Positions 8,370 to 17,346 of a stretch of DNA of 64,000 nucleotides are shown one piece after another. Position 1 is the stretch's first letter. Each line of letters opens with the position of its first letter. The DNA is from Blautia luti. GTDB taxonomy: Bacteria; Bacillota; Clostridia; Lachnospirales; Lachnospiraceae. Under the pieces are notes generated by a model that had not been told where the DNA came from, searched no databases, and saw nothing but the letters and a program-made list of their open reading frames with translations. The position numbers and the translations under genes were made by a program. The stretch lies in NCBI RefSeq assembly GCF_033096465.1, contig NZ_AP028156.1:2188501-2252500 (forward strand), written 5' to 3'.

Positions 8370-9203
8370 CTATCCGTTGTATTTATAAACATAATAGGAT
8401 CCTGTCTGCGCCAGCAGTTCACATCCGCATTCTGTGAGGAATTCATGATCTCCCCCATCTGTTTTCACTATGACAAAATCTGTTTTTGTCTTTTTAAGCG
8501 CATTTATAAATCCCTCTTTATCCTCATGGATATGGTATTCTACCACATCCAGCAGTGCTTTCTGTTTCTTATAGAAACTGCCGTTCTCATTATATTTTCC
8601 AACTGCTGTACTGCCTGCCCGGTAAAGACTGGCATTTCTGCTGATCACCAGACGGATGCTGGCATCATACTGCCGCACAATACTGTTCAGATCATTGTCA
8701 AAAACTGCCCGCGGAGCTTCATTTTCCTGATTCTGATGGATCACATCACAGATGGCCCGCAGATCATCCGGAACTTTATAAATATTCTCCGCTTTCGCGA
8801 AATTGGTCACCACTCCATCCAGAGGATTTCCCAGTACGATCAGCGCCGCTGCCACCAGAACCGCCATAATGGGTCTTAACCATTTCCAGCGGATAACAGT
8901 TACAAGACGCACTCCGTAATAAGCCACCGCCGGTATCACCGGAAGGATCCAAATAAAACGGTAATACTCATTTTCAAATTTTGCCTTTGAGATCAGATAT
9001 TTTACAACCAGAGGATTATAGACCGTCAATAATAAGAAAAATGTATATCCTATAAAAATCCTGGAACTTCTCCTACGCCCCCATATCAGCGTACACAAAA
9101 GCCCTACTGCAAACAAAAGAGGATACCAGCAAGAACTCCAATATATTTTCATGCAGGCACTGACAAACTGCATCCCCATTTCTTCAATTGTTACTCCTGC
9201 CAC
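8370..9203 (-). CDS. Membrane protein, second half of a DUF6077-like pair
   Basis: 277 residues starting at a GTG seven bases behind AAGGAG. About four transmembrane helices in the first 150 residues precede a soluble C-terminal domain ending YYVYKYNG. The arrangement (multi-helix membrane part followed by an extracytoplasmic domain) resembles GT-C glycosyltransferase-like proteins, but no catalytic motif is recognised. It follows the preceding membrane gene by 30 nt. Together they could be one ancestral protein split in two, or two subunits. Function unknown. Confidence 0.7.
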   Translation of the reverse strand: MAGVTIEEMGMQFVSACMKIYWSSCWYPLLFAVGLLCTLIWGRRRSSRIFIGYTFFLLLTVYNPLVVKYLISKAKFENEYYRFIWILPVIPAVAYYGVRLVTVIRWKWLRPIMAVLVAAALIVLGNPLDGVVTNFAKAENIYKVPDDLRAICDVIHQNQENEAPRAVFDNDLNSIVRQYDASIRLVISRNASLYRAGSTAVGKYNENGSFYKKQKALLDVVEYHIHEDKEGFINALKKTKTDFVIVKTDGGDHEFLTECGCELLAQTGSYYVYKYNG

Positions 9204-9233
9204 TGTTTTCTCCTTTCCACCTTATCTTCCGTT

Positions 9234-10292
9234 TTATGATGCTGCCAGCGTGAGCCAGCCCAGTCTGCAGGCAAAAAACACACCTGCATAAAGAATGGAC
9301 GGGATCATACAGATCACACAGCACAACAGTCCGAAAGGTTTTTTGTTCATGACTGCAGCCGGAGCCATACCGGCTGTGATCACAACAGGAAAAATAATGG
9401 CAGAACCTGAAAACGTCAGCGCACTGATCGCTGTGATAAACAATATGATCCACACATTCCTGTTATCTTTTTCCTGAAGATACCATATCGCACACATCAG
9501 AACTGTCGGAATAGCAATATTGGCAAGTATGGCCTTTCCCTCATAACATCTTGTAAAGAAAAAGGTTCCTGAAGAATACAATGTTCCGCAGAATAACTGA
9601 AGCATACAGGTAAATACCACCATCAGATCTGCTTTTTTTGCGTCATTTTCCAGAAGCCTCTTTCCAATCTGATAAATGATCAGGTTCGCCGTTAGTACAT
9701 TCATACAGGACATGACGATCTTCGCCTGGACAATGGGATGGATCCCCAACAGTCTGCACCATACCGCATTGTTCATGGGATATGCCGAAAATATATATCT
9801 TGCCTGAAATGTCTTCAACGCAGCACCGTTAAAAGGATTATACCTGGCAAGAGTATCCGTATATACAGATGTACTGACAGTTCCTACATAATAGGCAGCA
9901 TCCACCGTAGTATCATTGTAAAAGATAACGATCAGACACTGAAGTAAAACCGCTGCACCTGCCAGAAAGATCATCCAGGAGTGCTGTTTCCAGATCCCTG
10001 CACTCTTCCTGTTTCTTTTTCTCAGGGAAATGATTCCCCAGACTGCAGCTGCCACAACCAGAACCGCCATAAAAACAGCCCAGACATACGCCGCCGTAGT
10101 CAAAGGTACCCAAAGCAGTGTCATCGGAACAATCAGCAGCTCAAACACTGCAAAATATCCCAGATATCCCAGTATAAAAACAAAGGAAATATCGGCTTTG
10201 ATCTTCAGGATCTTTGCGAGAAGGCTGCCCGCTGCATAAAAAATCAGAAATTCCAGCACGAACCCTATACACGCAAGACACGCTTCTCTCAA
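9234..10292 (-). CDS. Polytopic membrane protein, DUF6077-like
   Basis: 352 residues with about nine hydrophobic segments and the motif DAAYYVGTVSTSVYTDTL, which resembles the first external loop of GT-C type membrane glycosyltransferases (Asp-containing). The start chosen is TTG at 10290-10292, overlapping the TGA of the molybdenum subunit (TTGA overlap) with AGGTGG just upstream; longer versions would run inside that gene. The translational coupling places it in the hydroxylase operon, but no functional link is known. Family assignment is tentative. Confidence 0.65.
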   Translation of the reverse strand: MREACLACIGFVLEFLIFYAAGSLLAKILKIKADISFVFILGYLGYFAVFELLIVPMTLLWVPLTTAAYVWAVFMAVLVVAAAVWGIISLRKRNRKSAGIWKQHSWMIFLAGAAVLLQCLIVIFYNDTTVDAAYYVGTVSTSVYTDTLARYNPFNGAALKTFQARYIFSAYPMNNAVWCRLLGIHPIVQAKIVMSCMNVLTANLIIYQIGKRLLENDAKKADLMVVFTCMLQLFCGTLYSSGTFFFTRCYEGKAILANIAIPTVLMCAIWYLQEKDNRNVWIILFITAISALTFSGSAIIFPVVITAGMAPAAVMNKKPFGLLCCVICMIPSILYAGVFFACRLGWLTLAAS

Positions 10293-12703
10293 CTGTCCAC
10301 CTGCTCTTCTGCCTGTTTTTTCAGAATACCCATGGCAATCTTTTCCGGTGTCATGGGTAATTCCGTCAGACGTACACCGGTTGCATTGTAGATTGCTTCT
10401 GCCAGTGCAGGGCACGGAGTATCAATAACCAATTCTCCGATAGATTTCGCTCCAAAGGGACCTGTTTTCTCATAACTGCTCTCAAATTCCACTCGGATAT
10501 TTCCGATATCCTGTCTGGTCGGAATCTTGTACTGCATGAAAGAGTTATTGCGGATTTTTCCCCTGTCTGTATACTGCACCTCTTCACTGAGTGCCATACC
10601 GATTCCCTGCGCAATACCGCCCTCTGTCTGTACACGGGCAAGATTTGGATTGATTGGCGTACCACAGTCAACTGCTGCCACATAGTCCAGAACATCTACA
10701 TTTCCGGTTTCTGTGTCAACTTCAACTTCTACCATACCAACCATGAACGGAGGCGGTGAAAGCGGTGAAGAATGCTGTTTTACTACCTGAAGTTCAATGT
10801 TATTGAAGAATGTGCTCTTCAGCGCGATATCTTCCAGCGATACTTTCTTTTCTGCATCTGCTGAACTGTTAAATTTCACATCTCCACTGTCAAAACCGTT
10901 CTCTGCAGAAGCATTTTCTGTGTTATTTTCTCCATTGCTCAAATCTGTGGCATCCATACCAAGTGTTTCATCATAGAAAACATAAGAGCCATCGAAGTCA
11001 ACTTTTTTCTCATCTACTTCCAGCATCTCTGCGCCAAGTTTGCAGATTCTTTTCTTCAGTTCCTCACATGCTTTCATAACTGCCACACCTGTTGTATAAG
11101 TTGTGGAGGATGCATAAGAACCGGAATCATATGGAGAAATATCGGTATCTACGCTGAATACCACAATATTATCCATCGGTGTATTCAGACAGTCTGCTGC
11201 AATCTGTGCCATGATCGTGTCACAGCCTGTCCCCATGTCCGTACATCCAAGTGCAAGTGTATAAGAACCGTCTTCATTTAATTTAATGTCAGCTCCGCCT
11301 ACATCAACTCCTGCAATAGAAGATCCCTGCATTGCCATGGCAACACCAACTCCGCGGACTTTGCCGTTACCCATATCCCGGCGTGGATATTTGGAATCCC
11401 AGTCCATCATCTTCTTTGCACGTGCCATACAGCGATCCATGGAACAGCTCTGCGCAAACGGTACATCATGATATCCCGGAAGTGGGCCACCCTCTACAGG
11501 CATATTCAGTTCTTTAAGCTTAACAGGATCCATTCCCATCTTGTGGGCAAGTTCATTGACTGCAGATTCCACTGCGAAAATACCCTGCGTAGCGCCATAG
11601 CCACGATATGCTCCTGCTGCCTGCACATTTGTATATACAACATCAAAAGAAAATCTGTATGCTTCTGTATGTCTGTAAAGTGCAATAGACTTGTGTCCGC
11701 TCAAACCTACAGTTGTAGAACTGTGCTCTCCATATGCGCCTGTATTGGACAGCGTATGTACATCGATCGCTCTGACAATACCGTTCTCATCTGCACCTGC
11801 ACGTACTGTGATCTCCATTTCATGACGTGGAGAAGAACAGATCATGGACTCATATCTGGAGAAGATCATCTTAGATGGGCGACCTGTTTTCCATGTCACG
11901 ATCGCCGGATAAATTTCACTAACAGAAGTCTGCTTCGCACCGAAACCGCCACCGATCCTTGGTTTGATGACACGTACTTTGGAAGCAGGGATATCCAGGG
12001 CTCTTCCCACGATTCTTCTCACATGGAAAGGTATCTGAGTAGAAGACAATACGATCAGTCTGCCGAAATGATCCATATAGCAGGCTGTACGGAATGTCTC
12101 CATCATGGTCTGCTGGTTGGCTTTTGTATGATAAGTGCGTTCTACTGTGTATTTACACTCTGACAGGACTTTGTCTACATCGCCCTGTTCTTCCATTGCC
12201 GTGGCACACAGATTTCTTTTATTATCTCCTCCAAGCGGGATTTTCAGCTTCCAGTTCTCTTCCGGATGAACAAGGATCGGGTTATCCTTCGCCTTATGCA
12301 TATCCAGGACAGGTGCTTCCACACGATAGTTTACGCGGATTCTCTTTAAGGCCTTATCTACTGCTTCCTCTGTCTCACCGGCTACAAGGGCAACAACATC
12401 TCCCACGAAACGCACATGGCGGTCAATGATCAGTCTGTCGTCAGGACTCATCTCCGGCGCAGTCTGACCTGCAAGGGTAAAACGCTTCTGCGGTACATCT
12501 TTATAGGTAAGAATGCATGCAATACCGGCCACTTTCTCTGCATTGCCTGTCTTAATGTCTTCTACCCAGGCATTGGCATGGGGGCTTCTCAATGCTTTGA
12601 CGATCAGGCAGTCCTTTGGTGCCAGGTCATCTGTATAAACAGGTTTTCCAGTTACCAGTGACATTGCATCAGTTTTCCGTACAGGTTGATTTACATATTT
12701 CAT
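10289..12703 (-). CDS. Molybdenum hydroxylase large subunit (xanthine dehydrogenase family)
   Basis: 804-residue molybdopterin-binding subunit that would hydroxylate a purine or N-heterocycle. The N-terminal aldehyde oxidase/xanthine dehydrogenase a/b hammerhead domain (about 15-125) precedes the Moco domain, with GGGFGAKQ, AYRGYGATQ and the C-terminal GAKSIGE, whose Glu (about 758) is the catalytic base in this family. About 40 residues near 590-630 are an Asn/Ser/Asp-rich insertion. It is the third gene of an FAD/Fe-S/Mo operon. No molybdenum cofactor or XdhC maturation genes are in the window. Substrate cannot be read from the sequence; xanthine is the default guess. Confidence 0.92.
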   Translation of the reverse strand: MKYVNQPVRKTDAMSLVTGKPVYTDDLAPKDCLIVKALRSPHANAWVEDIKTGNAEKVAGIACILTYKDVPQKRFTLAGQTAPEMSPDDRLIIDRHVRFVGDVVALVAGETEEAVDKALKRIRVNYRVEAPVLDMHKAKDNPILVHPEENWKLKIPLGGDNKRNLCATAMEEQGDVDKVLSECKYTVERTYHTKANQQTMMETFRTACYMDHFGRLIVLSSTQIPFHVRRIVGRALDIPASKVRVIKPRIGGGFGAKQTSVSEIYPAIVTWKTGRPSKMIFSRYESMICSSPRHEMEITVRAGADENGIVRAIDVHTLSNTGAYGEHSSTTVGLSGHKSIALYRHTEAYRFSFDVVYTNVQAAGAYRGYGATQGIFAVESAVNELAHKMGMDPVKLKELNMPVEGGPLPGYHDVPFAQSCSMDRCMARAKKMMDWDSKYPRRDMGNGKVRGVGVAMAMQGSSIAGVDVGGADIKLNEDGSYTLALGCTDMGTGCDTIMAQIAADCLNTPMDNIVVFSVDTDISPYDSGSYASSTTYTTGVAVMKACEELKKRICKLGAEMLEVDEKKVDFDGSYVFYDETLGMDATDLSNGENNTENASAENGFDSGDVKFNSSADAEKKVSLEDIALKSTFFNNIELQVVKQHSSPLSPPPFMVGMVEVEVDTETGNVDVLDYVAAVDCGTPINPNLARVQTEGGIAQGIGMALSEEVQYTDRGKIRNNSFMQYKIPTRQDIGNIRVEFESSYEKTGPFGAKSIGELVIDTPCPALAEAIYNATGVRLTELPMTPEKIAMGILKKQAEEQVDS

Positions 12704-12705
12704 CT

Positions 12706-13173
12706 TTATGCTTCCTCCTGTGCTTTCTTATATTTAAGGAATTTCAGAATACTCTTGGTCTGAGAAACAAAACCGGAACATCTGCACAGATTTCCTGCCA
12801 GATATTCTTTGATCTGCTCCTCTGTCGGGTCTTTGATCTCAGCAAGCATTGCAAACACATTCATAATAAATCCCGGATTGCAGAAACCACACTGCTCTGC
12901 TCCCTCATTGGCCAGGAAACTTCCGAACTCCTGTGCTTCTCTCTGCATTCCTTCCAGGGTTACGATCTTCTTTCCTTCGATTCGAGCTGCAAGTGTACTG
13001 CAGGAAAGCACCGGGCGTTCATCCATCAGTACCGTACAGAGGCCGCAGTTGGCTGTTTCACAGCCTCTTTTTACGCTGAAGCAGCCCTGTTCACGCAGAA
13101 AATCAATAAGCAGTGTATCCGGCTGGATCTCTGCGTTACGGTTCACACCGTTAAGCCAGAAATTAATATTCAT
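12706..13173 (-). CDS. Molybdenum hydroxylase [2Fe-2S] subunit
   Basis: 155 residues carrying both clusters of the family. A plant-type ferredoxin domain has CETANCGLC plus a distal Cys, and an all-helical domain has QCGFCNPG and CRCSG. It passes electrons from the molybdenum site to the FAD subunit. It overlaps the upstream FAD gene by 11 nt and lies 2 nt before the Mo subunit, so expression is coupled. Confidence 0.95.
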   Translation of the reverse strand: MNINFWLNGVNRNAEIQPDTLLIDFLREQGCFSVKRGCETANCGLCTVLMDERPVLSCSTLAARIEGKKIVTLEGMQREAQEFGSFLANEGAEQCGFCNPGFIMNVFAMLAEIKDPTEEQIKEYLAGNLCRCSGFVSQTKSILKFLKYKKAQEEA

Positions 13174-13981
13174 TCTTCATTCCTCCTACTGCTTCCCACG
13201 CTCTCCTTGTAAGAACCCGCACCAGAAGAGCCCTGTATTCTGCTGAACCGCGCATATTTCCATCAACATGCACTGTCTCTGCTGCATAGGATGCAAAATC
13301 TGCAATCGCCTGGGTACGCTGGTTCCTGGTCATATTCTTAAAGTTCTTCAGGATCTGTTTCTCATCTTTCACTACCATTGCCTTATACGGTCTGGCACCG
13401 ATCACTGTTCTTGCTTCCTCTCCGATCAGGGATGCTGTACAGGTCAGTACCGGAAAATCTGTCTTCGTATTTCTCTGACTCTGGTAGCAGATAAAAAGCG
13501 GTTCTTTTCTGACTATAATATTTACAAGGATATCATTATCCTTCTTCATGTTCACGAATTCTGTCAGCGGAACACGTCCACCATTGTACAGTTCCACCCA
13601 GGTATCCATTCCCAGGAACATGGTAAGAACATCAGAAAATCCAAATCTTCCATAAATACTTCCCCCCACTGTGGCACAGTTACGGAATTGCACACCTACA
13701 ATGTGACAAAGGCTTTCTTTCATAGCTCCATGTGTGTAGGTGTCCAGAGCCTCATTTGTTTCCAGATCCCTGAGGGATGTCATACATCCGATGACAAATT
13801 CCTCATCATTTTCCATAATGGTATCCAGTCCAAGGCCTGACAGGTCAATGGCTGTGGATACTGCTCTGTTGCCCATTTTCATCCAGACCATTCCACCAAT
13901 GATACGGGCAGTTTTTTTCTGGTTCAGCTCATAGGCTTCTGCCAGACTTTTTACCTTTACATAGCTTTTGATTTTCAGCAT
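13163..13981 (-). CDS. Molybdenum hydroxylase FAD-binding subunit
   Basis: First gene of the hydroxylase operon. A CO dehydrogenase medium-chain type FAD fold has a PCMH motif IIGGMVWMKMG near residue 28 and ATVGGSIYGRFGFSD near residue 110. The C-terminal domain runs to about residue 272. The start at ATG 13979-13981 was chosen because AAAGG lies nine bases upstream; an upstream in-frame start adds 13 lysine/arginine-rich residues. It reoxidises the Fe-S subunit, with NAD or another acceptor. Confidence 0.9.
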   Translation of the reverse strand: MLKIKSYVKVKSLAEAYELNQKKTARIIGGMVWMKMGNRAVSTAIDLSGLGLDTIMENDEEFVIGCMTSLRDLETNEALDTYTHGAMKESLCHIVGVQFRNCATVGGSIYGRFGFSDVLTMFLGMDTWVELYNGGRVPLTEFVNMKKDNDILVNIIVRKEPLFICYQSQRNTKTDFPVLTCTASLIGEEARTVIGARPYKAMVVKDEKQILKNFKNMTRNQRTQAIADFASYAAETVHVDGNMRGSAEYRALLVRVLTRRAWEAVGGMKNEY

Positions 13982-14174
13982 TATGTAATCCTTTCTCTTT
14001 TTTCTATACTGAAATTTCACTTCTTCTCTCAGTATTCTGTCCGTTTCTTCCGGACAACCAATTTATCATATTAACATAATCTGATAGAAAAATCTACAAA
14101 TCTGTCTTTTTTCCCCGATCATTTTAACATAATCCCGAAGTCTGTGTCTATTGATAAAAATACCCAAATTATAA

Positions 14175-14211
14175 ATAAAAAAGGTGTATATCATGCTCTG
14201 ATATACACCTT
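14175..14211 (-). terminator. Terminator after the broken MacB gene
   Basis: Perfect 13 bp stem AAGGTGTATATCA around a 5 nt loop, followed on the minus strand by TTTTTTATTTAT. Confidence 0.85.
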
Positions 14212-14229
14212 CGCCAGTCCCGGATGCTG

Positions 14230-14763
14230 TCAGCCGGAATATCTTAATGCATTGATTGGTTTCTTTCTGGCCGCTTTATTTACCGGATATAATCCGAATA
14301 CGATCCCGATCATACAGCCCATCATACTTACCAGAAGTGCTTCAATAAGAAACTGCAGCATGATTGTTCCTCTGCTTGCACCAATGGCTTTGCGGATTCC
14401 AATTTCCTTCGTTCTCTCTGTCACAGAAACCAGCATAATATTCATAATTCCAATTCCTCCTACAAGGAGGGAAATTGCCGCGATTCCTCCAATCATCAGA
14501 GACATGGTATTGGTTACACTTTCCATAGTATCCATGATCTGTGACTGATCTGTAACAGTGAATGCATCTTCATCTTTTTCAAAACGTTCTAGAATTTCCT
14601 GTGTCAGAGCTTCCTTCGCATAGTCCAGCGTATCTTCTCTGGATGCATATGCATAAAACTGGGTAACATCCAGTACATTATCTGCGATCCTTGTCATCGT
14701 AGAGTACGGAATATATCCTTCCAGAGAAACGCTGCTGTCCCTGTCACCTGGGTTCCGGAAATC
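14230..14763 (-). pseudogene. MacB-type permease, C-terminal fragment
   Basis: The reading frame encodes only the last part of an FtsX/MacB permease: the end of the extracytoplasmic domain ([14 protein letters not shown]), then three or four hydrophobic segments with [21 protein letters not shown] and a C-terminal [11 protein letters not shown] full permease has about 400 residues. The first transmembrane helix and most of the periplasmic domain are missing. The frame joins abruptly, near 14763, to a membrane-fusion-protein reading frame. No ATPase gene is left. Confidence 0.82.
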
Positions 14764-15120
14764 AGTGCACCGTTCTCCAGCATCACATCTGCTGTATCAT
14801 CTCCTGTCTGTGCATAGATCAGTTTCACCCTGCCGCTTACAGAAGCTTCCAGGGTTTCTTCATCATCCTCATCCTGGCAGGCACTGATCTTCTCATCCAG
14901 GTCCTGAATATCTCTTCAATACCTCTTCGATCTCGATTCTCGACGGGACAGTCTGAGACTGTGCATCAGCCAGCGTCAGATTACCGGTTCCTGTGATAGT
15001 ATCGGAAATCTTTCCAATCTCTACAGTAGCTGACTGAGCCTGTTTCGTTTCCTCCGGCATTTTCATCGCTGTGTTCTTTTTCCCTGATTTCTTCTTTTTT
15101 ATCACCTTGCTCTCAGACAT
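14764..15120 (-). pseudogene. HlyD/MacA-type adaptor, N-terminal remnant with frameshift
   Basis: The first 65 codons (MSESKVIKKKKSG... then GKISDTITGTGNLTLADAQSQTVPS) match the start of efflux adaptor proteins of Lachnospiraceae MacAB-like exporters. A frameshift near 14915-14925 follows EIEEVL. Reading then resumes in another frame with DLDEKISACQDEDDEETL and [14 protein letters not shown], and is cut off by fusion to the permease fragment. A signal-anchor segment normally found near residues 20-40 is also missing, so at least two deletions have occurred. Confidence 0.75.
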
Positions 15121-15390
15121 CTTTCTTTCCCTCCATTTATTCAGTCTGTCATACAGTTTTTTGCCCTGACTGCTTTTTATGCAATTAACTATATCTGGAA
15201 ATTGTGAGCAATTTTTGAGGCGAATATGAAAAGCCTGTACACAAAATGTGATGTCAAATAGATTCCTGGTTTATTTTTATGTGCAAGATTCAGTCATAAT
15301 CTATCGTACTCTTATTTTGTGTATTATATATAATAATGTTCTTTTAATTTTGTTTTTTTATGTATTTTACTGGTATTTTTCTGACATTAG

Positions 15391-15399
15391 TGTTATAAT
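15391..15399 (+). promoter_or_regulatory. Extended -10 promoter of the cytidylate-kinase-like gene
   Basis: TGTTATAAT is an extended -10 (TGnTATAAT). No good -35 stands at the right distance. Start to ATG distance is about 35 nt. The rest of the 15121-15438 gap is AT-rich with no gene or stable hairpin seen. Confidence 0.55.
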
Positions 15400-15438
15400 G
15401 TTAACAAACAACAGAATATCACAAAGGAGGGTTTGATT

Positions 15439-16026
15439 ATGAGTAAACGCGTAATTACCATAAACAGGATGCTTGGCAGTAACGGACGCCTGATTGGCAG
15501 AGCTCTGGCAGATGAACTTGGGTTCACATTTTATGACAAGGAACTGATCGACATTGCAGCACAGAAAGAAAACATCCCCTTCGATATACTTGCCAAAGTT
15601 GATGAGAAAAAGGGCAGCCAGTGGCGTTTCCCCATCGAGCATGAGCTCCAGCTTGACAGTGATTTTCATTTCGTGCCTATGAATGATGTACTTTTTGATC
15701 TGCAGCGTAAGATCATTGTAGAGACAGCACAGAAAGAAGACTGTGTGATCGTTGGCAGATGTGCCAACCATATTCTGGAAGGAAACTGTCTCAGTGTATT
15801 CATTTATGCACCCTTTGATTACCGTGTACAGACTGTTATGCAGCGTACAGGCAGAGAAGAAAAAAGTGTCCAGAAAATGATCCGGAAAGTAGATAAAGAA
15901 CGCCGCACTTATTATGAATATTTCACTGATAAAAAATGGACGGATTTCTCTCAGTATCATCTGGCAGTTGACAGCAGCAGATTCGACCAGGATACCATCA
16001 TAAAGATGATCAAACTTGGATTGTAA
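15439..16026 (+). CDS. Cytidylate kinase-like family protein
   Basis: 195 residues of the cytidylate-kinase-like (Cmk2) P-loop family. The nucleotide loop is degenerate (MLGSNGRLIGRALADELG rather than GxxGxGK). Further family features are YDKELIDIAA, a VGRCANHIL beta strand, RVQTVMQRTG, and a lid helix with RRTYYEYF. It probably phosphorylates a nucleotide or small molecule, but true CMP kinase activity is doubtful because the housekeeping enzyme has a different layout. Start ATG 15439 follows AAAGGAGG. It is a single gene with its own promoter and a strong terminator. Confidence 0.85.
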   Translation: MSKRVITINRMLGSNGRLIGRALADELGFTFYDKELIDIAAQKENIPFDILAKVDEKKGSQWRFPIEHELQLDSDFHFVPMNDVLFDLQRKIIVETAQKEDCVIVGRCANHILEGNCLSVFIYAPFDYRVQTVMQRTGREEKSVQKMIRKVDKERRTYYEYFTDKKWTDFSQYHLAVDSSRFDQDTIIKMIKLGL

Positions 16027-16091
16027 CAGACGACCTGCAGATAGCCCTTCTTTGATCATGTAAATCATACAGAAATAACATAGAATAATAT

Positions 16092-16150
16092 AAAAACAGG
16101 CTTTCAGCAGATATTTCCTTACCGGACATCTGCCTGGAAAGCCTGTTTTA
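16092..16150. terminator. Bidirectional terminator between convergent genes
   Basis: AAAACAGGCTTTC...AGCAGAT and its near-perfect complement ATCTGCC..GAAAGCCTGTTTT form a long stem flanked by A and T runs. It serves the kinase-like gene and the DUF362 gene. Confidence 0.8.
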
Positions 16151-16164
16151 CTATGTCAGACAAC

Positions 16165-17262
16165 TTATTTATAATTTAAAATATAATCTTTCAGGAAATC
16201 ATAGATCTGATTTTCCGTAGGCGGACAGCCTTTCACATTATGAACAAATCTGCAGGTGCATGCCCCTACTCCCAGATTCCCGGTCTTTCCCCTGAAGCCC
16301 TGTCCGATGCAGATCTTTTCATCCAGTTTTTCAAACAGGCCGTCATTTTTCAGCATTTCCAGTGCAGGGATCAGATAACCATAGCAGGCGCTGCAGGATT
16401 CCACCTCTTCCACGGCATCCTGTAATTCCACTACTTTCCGGGATTTCGGCAGTTTCTTTCTGGCTGTATCCTCACAGTATATGATGCGGGCATGTTTCAG
16501 ATCCGTACTTCCCACGCCCAGTTCTTCCGCCAGTTTAATATATGGTACCTCCTCTGTCTTATAATGCATCATCTCACAGACATAAGAATCCATAAGCACA
16601 GGATCCATTCCTGCCAGAACGCGGTTCATCACAACCGGATTTCCTCCGTCTTCGAAGTCCAAATCTCCGCAGATATTATCTACCACTATGAAATCCTGAT
16701 GGATTCCTGCATTTAAATGAGCGATTGGTTTATGCAGTCCCATTGCATGGAATCTTCTTTTCTCCGTGTTCGGGATCAGGCCTTTCATATTTTTCAGGGC
16801 ACAGGTGATCTTTGTCTGACAGTGTCCCTTCAGAACCGGAACATTGATCAGAAAGTCTACCTCTGCCACACGTTCACAGATATTTAACTTCACACCTTTG
16901 CAGTCACGCTCAATGCCTTTATCCTTCTGCATATCCCAGAAAGGCACCTGATATTTCTCCGAAAGTTCACAATATCCGCATACCTCATATGCTTCCGTAG
17001 TCTTATCTCCTACCCAGGAGCCCTCAAGAACAGCTATTTTCTTATATCCTCTCTCCTGCAGATACTCAATAATCCCCGCCACAATCTCCGGATGCGTAGT
17101 AGCTCCCCAGGAAGCCTCAGATGGCGCAACAAGATTAGGCTTGATACCAATCTGCATATCCGTATCAAAAATCTGTGCTGCCAGATTACATTGTGTCAGG
17201 AGTTCTTTGGTCATTTCTTTGTATTGCGTGCCGTTTTTTATATAAATTTCGTTCGTGTTCAT
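16165..17262 (-). CDS. DUF362 domain protein
   Basis: 365 residues of the DUF362 family (cytoplasmic, function uncertain; some members sit beside Fe-S or corrinoid metabolism). Typical segments seen are IGIKPNLVAPSEASWGATTHPE, VPVLKGHCQTKITCALKNMKGLIP and GMDPVLMDSYVCEMM. The C-terminal part lacks a ferredoxin domain but has several cysteines (CSACYG, CTC, CPP) that might bind a cluster. The start at ATG 17260-17262 gives the conserved N-terminus; an upstream start at 17307 is also possible. A second DUF362 protein with real ferredoxin motifs lies at 52347-53480. Confidence 0.85.
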   Translation of the reverse strand: MNTNEIYIKNGTQYKEMTKELLTQCNLAAQIFDTDMQIGIKPNLVAPSEASWGATTHPEIVAGIIEYLQERGYKKIAVLEGSWVGDKTTEAYEVCGYCELSEKYQVPFWDMQKDKGIERDCKGVKLNICERVAEVDFLINVPVLKGHCQTKITCALKNMKGLIPNTEKRRFHAMGLHKPIAHLNAGIHQDFIVVDNICGDLDFEDGGNPVVMNRVLAGMDPVLMDSYVCEMMHYKTEEVPYIKLAEELGVGSTDLKHARIIYCEDTARKKLPKSRKVVELQDAVEEVESCSACYGYLIPALEMLKNDGLFEKLDEKICIGQGFRGKTGNLGVGACTCRFVHNVKGCPPTENQIYDFLKDYILNYK

Positions 17263-17346
17263 AGATTCTTCTCTTTCACAATCCTTTTTATATATCTCTC
17301 TGAGCACAGCCTGTACATGCTCTGATTTCTTTTCTTATATGCAGCC

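Noticed and set aside
10293..10415. Upstream extension of the membrane protein gene
   Set aside because: It lies inside the molybdenum subunit gene in another frame; the TTG overlapping the stop is better.
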